From Gammaproteobacteria bacterium (lineage in GTDB: Bacteria; Pseudomonadota; Gammaproteobacteria; Pseudomonadales; Pseudomonadaceae), in NCBI GenBank assembly GCA_018826895.1, contig JAHJYA010000082.1:62001-126000 (forward strand): a DNA stretch of 64,000 bases, read 5' to 3'. This document shows, in pieces, positions 1 to 8,106 of this stretch. How positions within the stretch are numbered: the first letter of the stretch is position 1; every line of letters starts with the position of its first letter. The translations under genes and the position numbers were made by a program. The notes under the pieces are model-generated. The model did no database searches and had not been told where the DNA came from. It was given only the letters and a program-made list of their open reading frames with translations.

Positions 1-42
1 TTCAATCGAAAGCCGCTGGTTAGGCGAGTACTTATGCGCTAG

Positions 43-71
43 TATTTTCGCAAACGAACATTAATGTTCGA
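43..71 (+). promoter_or_regulatory. GlpR-type operator region upstream of glpD
   Basis: The sequence holds inverted TTCG / CGAA half-sites (TATTTTCG then CGAACATTA) and, overlapping them, a perfect 16-bp palindrome CGAACATTAATGTTCG at 55-70. DeoR-family GlpR repressors bind operators built from such half-sites and repress glpD until glycerol-3-phosphate is present. The block ends about 33 bases before the glpD start codon, which suits a repressor site. That GlpR binds here is inferred from the motif and the neighbouring gene. Confidence 0.55.
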
Positions 72-103
72 TTTCACATATCGAATTGACGTGAGGCTTG
101 CCG

Positions 104-1651
104 ATGCCGACTTCTACCTTGCATGCGACCCCTCTTGCCGAGGTCTACGATATCGCCATCGTTGGTGGCGGCATCAATGGTGTCGGCATTGCCGCCGATG
201 CGGCAGGCCGCGGCCTGTCAGTATTTCTCTGCGAGCGCGACGACCTCGCCCAGCACACCTCGTCAGCCAGCAGCAAGCTGATCCACGGCGGCCTTCGCTA
301 CCTTGAACACCACGAGTTTCGCCTGGTTCGCGAAGCACTGGCCGAACGCGAAGTGCTGCTGGCCAAGGCCCCACATATCGTCAAGCCGCTGCGTTTTATC
401 CTGCCGCACCGCCCGCACCTGCGCCCGGCCTGGATGATCCGCGCCGGGTTGTTCCTTTACGATCACCTGGGTGCACGCAAGCGTCTGCCAGCATCGCGCA
501 GTTTGCGCTTTGGCGCGGGTAGCCCGTTGAAGGCGGAGATCGTGCGCGGTTTCGAATATTCCGACTGCTGGGTCGACGATGCACGCCTGGTCGTACTCAA
601 CGCCATGGCTGCCCGGGAAAAAGGCGCCCATGTCCACAGCCGCACCCGCTGCGTCAGTGCGCGGCGCAGCAAGGGGCTGTGGCATGTCCACCTGGAGCGC
701 GCCGATGGCAGCTTGTTTTCGATCCGCGCGCGCGCGCTGGTCAACGCCGCTGGCCCCTGGGTGGCGCGCTTTATCCGCGACGACCTGAAACAGGCCACGC
801 CTTATGGTATCCGCCTGATCCAGGGCAGCCATATCGTGGTGCCGCGCCTGTTCGAGGGTGAACAGGCCTACATTCTGCAGAACGAGGACCGTCGTATCGT
901 CTTCGCCATTCCGTACCTGGACCGTTTCACCCTGATTGGCACCACCGACCGGGAATACCAGGGCGACCCGGCGCAGGTACAGATCAGCGAGACCGAAACC
1001 GACTACCTGCTGCAGGTAGTCAATGCCCACTTCAAACAGCAACTGAGCGCCCAGGACATCCTGCACAGCTTCGCCGGCGTACGCCCACTGTGCGATGACG
1101 AGTCCGACGAGCCCTCGGCCATTACCCGCGACTACACCCTGTCATTGTCCGGGAATGCTGGCGAAGCGCCGCTGCTCTCGGTATTCGGCGGCAAGCTGAC
1201 CACCTACCGCAAGCTGGCCGAATCGGCCCTGGCACTGCTTGCCCCGACGTTCAGCGGCATGGGTGCCAGCTGGACCGCCACCTCGCTGCTGCCTGGCGCA
1301 GAGGGCCTGGAGAGCCAAAGTGCAATGGTCGAAGCCCTGTGCAGCCGCCATGGCTGGCTGCCGACCTCATTGGCACGCCGCTGGGCCACCACTTACGGCA
1401 GCCGCAGCTGGAACCTGCTTGACGGAGTGAGCAACCTGGCCGACCTCGGCGAACACCTGGGTGCGGGGCTATACGCCCGCGAAGTCGATTACCTGTGCCG
1501 CGAGGAATGGGCACAGTCAGCCGAAGACATCCTCTGGCGACGCAGCAAACTGGGCCTGTTTATGACACCGGGACAACGCCAGCGGGTCAACCAGTATCTG
1601 GCACCCGCGGATTTACCGGCTGGTGTATTGCAGGCAAGACCGGCTAGTTAA
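104..1651 (+). CDS. glpD: Aerobic glycerol-3-phosphate dehydrogenase GlpD
   Basis: Oxidises sn-glycerol-3-phosphate to dihydroxyacetone phosphate at the inner membrane, passing electrons through FAD to the quinone pool. The 515-residue protein has the N-terminal FAD-binding GxGxxG fold (VGGGINGVG from about residue 20) and the family signature SSKLIHGGLRYLE. A C-terminal helical domain follows. Length is normal for GlpD (about 510). I chose the ATG at 104 over a TTG six bases upstream because GAGG lies a normal distance before it. GlpR-type half-sites lie just upstream. Its stop codon overlaps that of the convergent hydrolase gene. Confidence 0.95.
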   Translation: MPTSTLHATPLAEVYDIAIVGGGINGVGIAADAAGRGLSVFLCERDDLAQHTSSASSKLIHGGLRYLEHHEFRLVREALAEREVLLAKAPHIVKPLRFILPHRPHLRPAWMIRAGLFLYDHLGARKRLPASRSLRFGAGSPLKAEIVRGFEYSDCWVDDARLVVLNAMAAREKGAHVHSRTRCVSARRSKGLWHVHLERADGSLFSIRARALVNAAGPWVARFIRDDLKQATPYGIRLIQGSHIVVPRLFEGEQAYILQNEDRRIVFAIPYLDRFTLIGTTDREYQGDPAQVQISETETDYLLQVVNAHFKQQLSAQDILHSFAGVRPLCDDESDEPSAITRDYTLSLSGNAGEAPLLSVFGGKLTTYRKLAESALALLAPTFSGMGASWTATSLLPGAEGLESQSAMVEALCSRHGWLPTSLARRWATTYGSRSWNLLDGVSNLADLGEHLGAGLYAREVDYLCREEWAQSAEDILWRRSKLGLFMTPGQRQRVNQYLAPADLPAGVLQARPAS

Positions 1652-2637
1652 AGCGCCGCCTGCATATGCCCTTCGCGGTGCGCGCTCAGGTACGGCAGCA
1701 CCGCGGCCAGCAATGGCTCCTTGAAAGCATCCTGGAAACGGTGAGCCAGCCCCGGGATCAGCTTCAACTCGCTGCCCCGGATATGCGCCGCCACATGCAC
1801 GCCGTGCATCACCGGCAGCAGTGGATCGGCGGTGCCATGCACCACCAGAGTCGGCACGCGCAGGCGGTTAAGCAACTCGACCCGGCTCGGTTCGGCGAGG
1901 ATCGCCAGCAACTGACGCTGCACACCCTCAGGGTTAAAGGCGCGGTCGTAAGCGATCTGCGCCTGGTGCAGCAATAAACCCCGATCATCGCTAACCCGCG
2001 GGCTGCCCAGCGCAGCGAGCAAATCTGCCTGTTGCTCCAGCGCCACCTCTCGGCTCGGCGCCTCACGCTTGGCGAGCAGGGCCAGCAGCGCCGGACTGGG
2101 CGCCGGCAGGCCCTGGGCACCGGAGCTGGTCATGACAAGGGTGAGGCTCTGCACCCGTTCCGGCGCTAGGTCAGCGAGGTGCTGGGCAATCATCCCGCCC
2201 ATGCTTGCGCCCAGCACATGAAACTGCTGAATGCCCAGGGCATCCATCAAGCCCAAGGCATCGCCAGCCATATCACGCAGACCATAGGGCGCGCTAACCG
2301 ACAGGCCCAGGCGATAGCGCAGTGCTTCGTAGGTCAGGTTGATGGCCGGCGCCTCATGGGTCCAGTTACTCAGGCCGACATCACGGTTGTCGAAACGGAT
2401 CACCTGGAAACCCTGCTCACACAAACGCGCGACCACTTCGTCCGGCCAGTGGATCAACTGGCCGCCCAGGCCCATGACCAGCAACAGGCTCGGGTCGCTC
2501 TCACGGCCGATACGCTGGTAAGCCAGTTGCACGTCGCCCAGCACGACCTTGGCCGTGGGCACCTGTGTCGTGCAGGAATCAGCGGCAAAAGCAGAGAGAC
2601 CGCACAGCAGTGCGGCGATGAAAATAAATACACGCAT
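1648..2637 (-). CDS. Exported alpha/beta-hydrolase
   Basis: A 329-residue alpha/beta-hydrolase. The nucleophile elbow GASMGG supplies the serine, HGTADPLLPV the likely acid, and GLAHRF the histidine near the C-terminus. An oxyanion-type stretch VMGLGGQLIHWP lies near the N-terminus. Starting at the ATG at 2637 gives a clean Sec signal peptide (MRVFIFIAALLCGLSAFAADS), so the enzyme is probably periplasmic. An upstream in-frame start would spoil the signal. Substrate is unknown; esterase or lipase-like activity on small esters is the safest guess. It converges on glpD and the stop codons overlap, with no room for a separate terminator. Confidence 0.85.
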   Translation of the reverse strand: MRVFIFIAALLCGLSAFAADSCTTQVPTAKVVLGDVQLAYQRIGRESDPSLLLVMGLGGQLIHWPDEVVARLCEQGFQVIRFDNRDVGLSNWTHEAPAINLTYEALRYRLGLSVSAPYGLRDMAGDALGLMDALGIQQFHVLGASMGGMIAQHLADLAPERVQSLTLVMTSSGAQGLPAPSPALLALLAKREAPSREVALEQQADLLAALGSPRVSDDRGLLLHQAQIAYDRAFNPEGVQRQLLAILAEPSRVELLNRLRVPTLVVHGTADPLLPVMHGVHVAAHIRGSELKLIPGLAHRFQDAFKEPLLAAVLPYLSAHREGHMQAAL

Positions 2638-2851
2638 GAAAAACACCAGCACGCAGAACCCCATTGGGGCGCGAGTGTGGTGATGTTTTGCCAAGCGCGC
2701 TGCCACAGCTGCGTGACAATTTGATGAAGGGGGACGAGCGGTCTTAGCGGGCGCCCCTCCTCATAAAATATCGCCACTGTGCGGTAACCGCGACAGTCCT
2801 ACGTATTCGCGATCAGCTGTTCACACATCAACTGCCGTGCAGCACTGAACG

Positions 2852-2868
2852 GGCCTGATGATCAGGCC
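2852..2868 (-). terminator. Hairpin over the metE stop codon
   Basis: Eight-base arms GGCCTGAT / ATCAGGCC with a one-base centre span the end of metE, so the stop codon lies inside the stem. No run of T follows on the minus strand. It may be a weak terminator or an mRNA 3'-end stabiliser, or a chance palindrome. Confidence 0.3.
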
Positions 2869-5153
2869 AGCTCAGTGCGCAACTGGCGCGCGGCGGCAAC
2901 CATGTTCACCAACGCCGCCTCGGTCTCCGGCCAAGCGCGGGTTTTCAGACCGCAGTCGGGATTGACCCACAGGCGCTCGACGGGAATACGCTGCGCTGCC
3001 TTGCGCAGCAGGTCGGCCATTTCGGCAGTGTCGGGCACCCGTGGCGAGTGAATGTCGTACACCCCTGGACCGATGTCGCTGGGGTAGTCGAAGCGCTCGA
3101 AGGCGTCCAGCAGTTCCATGTCCGAACGTGAAGTTTCGATGGTGATGACGTCGGCATCCATGGCGGCGATGGACTCGATCACATCGTTAAATTCGCTGTA
3201 GCACATGTGGGTGTGGATCTGCGTTTCGTCACGTACGCCCGCAGCGCACAGACGGAACGCCTGGCTGGCCCAATCCAGATACCCCTGCCACTGTGCCTGG
3301 CGCAACGGCAGGCCTTCGCGAAACGCAGCTTCGTCGATCTGGATGATCTTGATGCCGGCCGTCTCCAGGTCCAGCACCTCGTCACGAATCGCCAGGGCCA
3401 GCTGGCGCGCCTGCTGGTCGCGGGGAATATCGTCGCGAGCGAAGGACCACATCAGCATGGTCACCGGGCCGGTCAGCATGCCCTTCATCACCTTTTGGCT
3501 GAGGCTCTGGGCATAGCCGATCCACGAAACGGTCATGGCCTTGGGGCGGCTCAGGTCACCGTAGATCACCGCTGGTTTGACGCAACGCGAACCGTAGCTC
3601 TGCACCCAGCCGAAACGGGTAAAGGCATAGCCATCCAGTTGCTCGGCAAAGTATTCGACCATGTCATTACGCTCGGCCTCTCCGTGCACCAGCACATCCA
3701 GGCCGAGGTTTTCCTGCACCTCGACGGCGTGGCGAATCTCGCTGTACATGGCCTCGGTGTAATCCGCTGCCGAGAGTTTTCCGGCCTTGAACGCCTGACG
3801 CGCCAGACGGATCGACGCGGTCTGCGGGAAGGAGCCGATGGTGGTGGTCGGGAACGCCGGCAGCTGCAGACGGGCACGCTGCTGCTCAATGCGCTGGGCA
3901 AACGGCGACCGACGCTGGCTATCGCTGGCGGTAATGGCTGCCAGACGTGCCTGCACGGCCGGTTTGTGGATACGCGGCGATTGCGCGCGGCGGGCCTGTA
4001 CCGCATCGCTTGCCGCCAACGCAGCCTGCACCTGAGCGTTCTGCGGGTCATTCAGGGCGGTGGTCAGCAAGGCAACTTCCTCGCACTTCTGTACGGCAAA
4101 GGCCAGCCAGCTTTTCAGCTCGGCATCCAGCTTGTCCTCCCGATCAAGGTCGACCGGGCTGTGCAGCAACGAACAACTGGGCGCCACCCACAGCCGCTCG
4201 CCCAGGCGTTGCTGGGCTTGCTGCAGGATAAGCAGAATCTGCCGCAGATCGCTGCGCCAGACATTGCGGCCGTTGACCACGCCCAAGGACAACACCTTAT
4301 AGGCTGGCAGGCGGTCGAGAATGCTCGGGAACTGTTCCGGTGCGCGCACCAGGTCGATATGCAGGCCATCCACCGGCAGATTGGCCGCCAGGCCGAGGTT
4401 GTCTTCCAGACCGCCGAAATAGGTGGCGATCAGCTTCTTGCCCGGCTCGCGCTGCAGCAGGTTGTAAGCGCGCTCGAAGGCATTCTTCCAGGCTTGTGGC
4501 AGGTCGAGTGCCAGGATTGGCTCGTCGATCTGCACCCACTCCACGCCCTGAGCGGCCAGGCGCTGGAGGATTTCGCCATAGACCGGCAGCAGCCGCTCCA
4601 ACAGGTCGAGGCGGTCAAACTCACTGCCTTTGGCTTTGCCCAACCACAGGTAAGTCAGTGGGCCGATCAGCACCGGTTTGACGGCGTGGCCCAGAGCCTG
4701 AGCTTCGTCGACCTCGTCGAACAACTGGGTCCAGCTCAACTGGAACTGCTGCTCAGCGGTGAATTCGGGGACCAGGTAATGGTAGTTGGTGTCGAACCAC
4801 TTGGTCAGCTCCTGGGCATGGCCCGCGCCGCAACAGCTGTGGTGGATGACGCCCCGCGCCATGCCAAACAAGGTATCCAGAGTCGTCGCCCCCTGAGCGG
4901 GACGAAAGCGCTCGGGAATCACACCAAAGGTCAGCGAGTGGGTCAGCACTTGGTCGTACCAGGCAAAATCACCCACCGGCAGCAGCTCGATGCCCGCCTC
5001 TTTTTGCAGTTGCCAATGCTCAGACCGCAGGCGCTGACCAACGGTGCGCAAACCGGCTTCATCCAGCTCGCCCTGCCAATAGGCCTCCAGGGCTTTTTTC
5101 AATTCACGGTCGCGGCCGATGCGCGGGAAACCGAGGGAATGGGACAGGGCCAT
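2862..5153 (-). CDS. metE: Cobalamin-independent methionine synthase MetE
   Basis: Transfers the methyl group of 5-methyltetrahydropteroyltriglutamate to homocysteine, the last step of methionine synthesis without B12. The 763-residue protein has the duplicated barrel of the family. It starts [12 protein letters not shown] and carries the zinc/homocysteine-site segments HTHMCYSEF and NPDCGLKTR near the C-terminus plus [12 protein letters not shown]. Length matches E. coli MetE. The ATG at 5153 was chosen because homologues begin at this point; five upstream codons are in frame. It is divergent from metR, its usual activator. No cobalamin riboswitch was seen in the short leader. Confidence 0.97.
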   Translation of the reverse strand: MALSHSLGFPRIGRDRELKKALEAYWQGELDEAGLRTVGQRLRSEHWQLQKEAGIELLPVGDFAWYDQVLTHSLTFGVIPERFRPAQGATTLDTLFGMARGVIHHSCCGAGHAQELTKWFDTNYHYLVPEFTAEQQFQLSWTQLFDEVDEAQALGHAVKPVLIGPLTYLWLGKAKGSEFDRLDLLERLLPVYGEILQRLAAQGVEWVQIDEPILALDLPQAWKNAFERAYNLLQREPGKKLIATYFGGLEDNLGLAANLPVDGLHIDLVRAPEQFPSILDRLPAYKVLSLGVVNGRNVWRSDLRQILLILQQAQQRLGERLWVAPSCSLLHSPVDLDREDKLDAELKSWLAFAVQKCEEVALLTTALNDPQNAQVQAALAASDAVQARRAQSPRIHKPAVQARLAAITASDSQRRSPFAQRIEQQRARLQLPAFPTTTIGSFPQTASIRLARQAFKAGKLSAADYTEAMYSEIRHAVEVQENLGLDVLVHGEAERNDMVEYFAEQLDGYAFTRFGWVQSYGSRCVKPAVIYGDLSRPKAMTVSWIGYAQSLSQKVMKGMLTGPVTMLMWSFARDDIPRDQQARQLALAIRDEVLDLETAGIKIIQIDEAAFREGLPLRQAQWQGYLDWASQAFRLCAAGVRDETQIHTHMCYSEFNDVIESIAAMDADVITIETSRSDMELLDAFERFDYPSDIGPGVYDIHSPRVPDTAEMADLLRKAAQRIPVERLWVNPDCGLKTRAWPETEAALVNMVAAARQLRTELA

Positions 5154-5303
5154 GGCAGAACGCTCCAACAGATCAAGATGATGGCGACTATTCTCGGCAC
5201 AGCCTGCGAGTGAGACAAACTCAACCTATTCGCTTTGAACTACAGTTTCATTCATGTAGGGTAAATGGTGTCTTATCCATCCAGCACCTGCCCGGGGCCC
5301 GCC
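5154..5303. promoter_or_regulatory. metE-metR divergent control region
   Basis: The 150 bases between the two starts must hold both promoters. A MetR-like inverted pair TGAA (5236-5239) and TTCA (5247-5250) is present, but the spacing is 7 instead of the 5 of the E. coli TGAA-N5-TTCA consensus. A further TTCA follows at 5251. The region probably contains the MetR site; the exact site is uncertain. Confidence 0.4.
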
Positions 5304-6221
5304 ATGCTCGAAGTCCGCCACCTGAAAACCCTGCATGCCCTGCGCGAAAGCGACAGCCTGGTGGACGCGGCCGAGCGCCTGCACCTGACCCAGTCGGCGC
5401 TGTCCCATCAGTTCAAGGAGCTTGAAGAGCGCCTGGGCATGCAACTGTTCGTGCGCAAGACCAAGCCGGTGCGCTTCACCAGCGCCGGCCTGCGCCTGCT
5501 GCAGCTGTGCGATGCGGTGCTGCCGCTGCTGCGCGGCGCCGAGCGCGACCTCGCGCGCCTGGCCGGGGGCACGGCGGGCCGGCTGCACATGGCCATCGAG
5601 TGCCATAGCTGCTTCCAATGGCTGATGCCGACCATTGACCAGTTCCGCGATGCCTGGCCGGAAGTCGAACTGGACCTGGCCTCGGGCTTTTCCTTCGCCC
5701 CGCTGCCGGCCCTGGCCCGCGGCGACCTCGACCTGGTGGTGACTTCCGACCCGCTGGAGCTGGCCGGCATCACCTATGTGCCGCTGTTCACCTACGAGGC
5801 GATGCTGGCGGTGGCCAACCAGCACCCGCTGGCGAGCAAGTCGGTGATTCGCCCGGAAGACCTGGCCGGCGAAACCCTGATCACCTACCCCGTCGAACGC
5901 GACCGCCTGGATATTTTCACGCGCTTTCTGGAGCCGGCCGAGGTCGAACCGGCCCAGGTGCGCACCTCGGAATTGACGGTGATGATGATGCAACTGGTGG
6001 CCAGCGGCCGCGGTGTCTGCGGCCTGCCCAACTGGGCGCTGCACGAATACAGCTCGCGCGGCTACGTGACGGCCAAGCGCCTCGGCGATAAGGGCCTGTT
6101 CGCCACTCTGTACGCCGGCATCCGCACCGACATGCTCGACTCGCCCTTTATGCGCGACTTCCTGCTGACCGCCAAAGACACCTCCTTCGCCAACCTGGAA
6201 GGCGTCAGCGTGGCGCGCTAA
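5304..6221 (+). CDS. metR: LysR-family activator MetR
   Basis: Transcriptional regulator of methionine genes that senses homocysteine. The 305-residue protein opens with a LysR winged helix-turn-helix (MLEVRHLKTLHALRES, then LTQSALSHQFKELEERLG) and continues into a type-2 periplasmic-binding-protein-like effector domain. The ATG at 5304 matches the start of MetR homologues; an in-frame ATG 39 bases upstream would add unrelated residues. It stands divergently next to metE, the classical metE/metR layout, so it very likely activates metE and represses itself. Confidence 0.93.
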   Translation: MLEVRHLKTLHALRESDSLVDAAERLHLTQSALSHQFKELEERLGMQLFVRKTKPVRFTSAGLRLLQLCDAVLPLLRGAERDLARLAGGTAGRLHMAIECHSCFQWLMPTIDQFRDAWPEVELDLASGFSFAPLPALARGDLDLVVTSDPLELAGITYVPLFTYEAMLAVANQHPLASKSVIRPEDLAGETLITYPVERDRLDIFTRFLEPAEVEPAQVRTSELTVMMMQLVASGRGVCGLPNWALHEYSSRGYVTAKRLGDKGLFATLYAGIRTDMLDSPFMRDFLLTAKDTSFANLEGVSVAR

Positions 6222-6304
6222 GGGCAGTCGGCCCCCGAGAAAAGTATCGACTCAAGCAGCACGCACAGCTGCCATGCGCCTTGTTACAACTCCTCGCTTG
6301 CCGA

Positions 6305-6341
6305 TCGTGACCGACAGTCATAGCATGACCGCCGGTCACGA
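6305..6341. promoter_or_regulatory. Inverted-repeat operator before the TetR/RND operon
   Basis: A perfect 8-bp inverted repeat TCGTGACC (6305-6312) / GGTCACGA (6334-6341) encloses a second, tighter one, TGACC-GCC-GGTCA at 6326-6338. These lie 19-55 bases before the tetR start codon, a typical autoregulatory operator position. Binding by the adjacent TetR protein is inferred from position and symmetry. Confidence 0.6.
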
Positions 6342-6359
6342 CTATTCGGTTCAGCCGCC

Positions 6360-7016
6360 ATGCGTTATCAGGATCAGCTCTTCCAGCAGCGCGAAAGCGC
6401 CATTCTCGACGCCGCGCTCCAGCTGTTCAGCGAACAGCCCTGGGACCGCGTGACCATCGCCCAGGTCGCCCTGGCTGCGGGTATCGGCAAAGGCACGGTG
6501 TACAAGCATTTCCCCAGCAAGGAGGCGCTCTACACGCAGCTCGCCGCCCGCCTGGCCCAGGACCACCTGGCCGCCCTGCACGCGACCAAAGCCGCCCAGC
6601 CAGCGGGCCAGGCCTTGCGTCCGGTGACCCGCCTGGCCTTCGAGCACATGCTCAACACCCCCCTGCTCGCCCAACTGTCGCATCACTGCGACCGCCCGGA
6701 ATTCCAGGAGCGCCTGGAGCCGGCCTTTCGCGAGCAGTTTCAGCAGATCGAGGGCGCCTACACCCTGTTCTTCCAGGACCTGCTGCGCGACAGCCTGAGC
6801 CACCTGAATCTCAACGACGATGAGTGCATGCAGTTGCTGTGGGGCGTTGAGGCCTGCTTCAACGGTGTCATGGCGCGTATCGCTGCAGGTGGTTTCAGCC
6901 ACTGGGCCGAGCCCATCGCCTTGCACGACTACTTTGACCGCGTGACCGATTTCATCATTGCCGGGCTCTGTGGCCAGGCCAATGCATTGCGCGCCACTGC
7001 CGCTTCTCACGAGTAA
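6360..7016 (+). CDS. TetR-family repressor of the RND efflux operon
   Basis: A 218-residue TetR/AcrR regulator. The N-terminal helix-turn-helix (RESAILDAALQLFSEQPWD, then IAQVALAAGIGKGTVYKHFPSKEALY) is followed by an all-helical ligand domain with no assignable specificity. It is the first gene of a four-gene row; the adaptor gene starts 7 bases after its stop. A nested inverted repeat sits just upstream, so it probably represses its own operon and is released by a pump substrate. Family assignment is firm; the ligand is unknown. Confidence 0.9.
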   Translation: MRYQDQLFQQRESAILDAALQLFSEQPWDRVTIAQVALAAGIGKGTVYKHFPSKEALYTQLAARLAQDHLAALHATKAAQPAGQALRPVTRLAFEHMLNTPLLAQLSHHCDRPEFQERLEPAFREQFQQIEGAYTLFFQDLLRDSLSHLNLNDDECMQLLWGVEACFNGVMARIAAGGFSHWAEPIALHDYFDRVTDFIIAGLCGQANALRATAASHE

Positions 7017-7022
7017 CCTGCC

Positions 7023-8105
7023 ATGTTCTCTGCCCTGTCCAAACGCCCCTGGCTGATTGCGGTCGCCCTGACGCTGGCCCTCGTCCTCTGGCTGTTCAGC
7101 GGTGCCCTGCTGGAGGCGCGCGACACCCCAACCGCCGACCTGCCAGCGCCAGAGCAAGGCCTGCCGCGGGTCGAGGTGCAGTGGCTGGAGGCCGAGCCGA
7201 TGCAGCGTCAGCATGTGGTGCAGGGGCAGATCGAGCCCTGGCGCCGGGTCGAGTTGCGCGCGCAGATCAGCGCCAGCGTAATCCGCCTGGACCGCGACAA
7301 AGGCAGCCCGGTGGCGGCCGGCGAACGCCTGCTCAGCCTCTCTCCCGATGACCGCGCCACCCAGGTGGCGCGCAGCGAGGCAGACGTGCGCCAGCGTGAA
7401 ACCGATGTCAGTGCGGCCAAGCGCCTGCGCGAGCGCAACCTGTTCTCGGCCAACGAACTGCTGCGCCTGGACAGTGAGCTGGCCAAGGCCCGTGCCGAAC
7501 TCGACAGCGCGCGTCTGCAGATGCGCTACACGCAGATCAACGCTCCCTTTGCCGGGGTCTACGATGCCCGTGCGGTGGAACTGGGTGATTTCGTTCAACC
7601 GGGGCAAAGCCTGCTGACCCTGGTCGACATCGCCCAGCTCAAGGTCAGCGCGCAGATCGCCCAGCAGCAGGTCACCCAACTGCGCCTGGGCCAGCCCGTG
7701 CGCGTGCAACTGCTCGATGGCCGTGAGCTTGAGGGCGACCTGCACTTCATCGCGGCGGCCGCCGACCCTGGCTCACGCAGTTTCCGCATTGAAGTGCGCG
7801 TGCCCAACCCGGAAAGCCTGCGCCTGGCCGGCGCCAGCGCGACCCTGCAGATCCAGACCGGCGAAACCCTGGCGCACCGCCTCTCACCTGCTCTGCTCAG
7901 CCTCGACCAGGCCGGACGCAACGGCGTCAAGTGGGTCGATGAGCAGCAACGGGTGGTATTCAGCCCGGTCGAGCTGCTCAGCGTCGACACCGACGGTGCC
8001 TGGGTTGCCGGCCTGCCGCCGCGCGTGGCGCTGATCACCCTCGGCCAGGGTTTCGTCGAGCCGGGCCAGCAGGTGCAGACGCGCCTTGCCGGCGAGGCGC
8101 GCTGA
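7023..8105 (+). CDS. RND efflux periplasmic adaptor (membrane fusion protein)
   Basis: The 360-residue protein links an inner-membrane RND pump to an outer-membrane channel. It has an N-terminal membrane anchor (about residues 8-28), then a biotinyl-lipoyl half (QIEPWRRVELRAQISASVIRLDRDKGSPVAAGERL) and a short alpha-helical hairpin. The second lipoyl half contains INAPFAGVYDARAVELGDFVQPGQSLLTLVD, and beta-barrel and membrane-proximal domains complete it. No lipobox cysteine is present, so it is anchored by a helix. It is followed one base later by the pump gene. No outer-membrane factor gene is nearby, so a shared TolC/OprM-type channel is probably used. Confidence 0.92.
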   Translation: MFSALSKRPWLIAVALTLALVLWLFSGALLEARDTPTADLPAPEQGLPRVEVQWLEAEPMQRQHVVQGQIEPWRRVELRAQISASVIRLDRDKGSPVAAGERLLSLSPDDRATQVARSEADVRQRETDVSAAKRLRERNLFSANELLRLDSELAKARAELDSARLQMRYTQINAPFAGVYDARAVELGDFVQPGQSLLTLVDIAQLKVSAQIAQQQVTQLRLGQPVRVQLLDGRELEGDLHFIAAAADPGSRSFRIEVRVPNPESLRLAGASATLQIQTGETLAHRLSPALLSLDQAGRNGVKWVDEQQRVVFSPVELLSVDTDGAWVAGLPPRVALITLGQGFVEPGQQVQTRLAGEAR

Positions 8106-8106
8106 G

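Noticed and set aside
3207-5213. A 668-codon plus-strand frame opposite metE
   Set aside because: It is a shadow of MetE; no domain, and its composition follows the complementary codon bias.
5236-5250. A consensus MetR site in the metE-metR gap
   Set aside because: Only TGAA-N7-TTCA is present, not the N5 consensus, so it is listed as an uncertain site, not a firm one.
5154-5303. Cobalamin riboswitch before metE
   Set aside because: The leader is short and no B12-box-like conserved sequence or fold is apparent.
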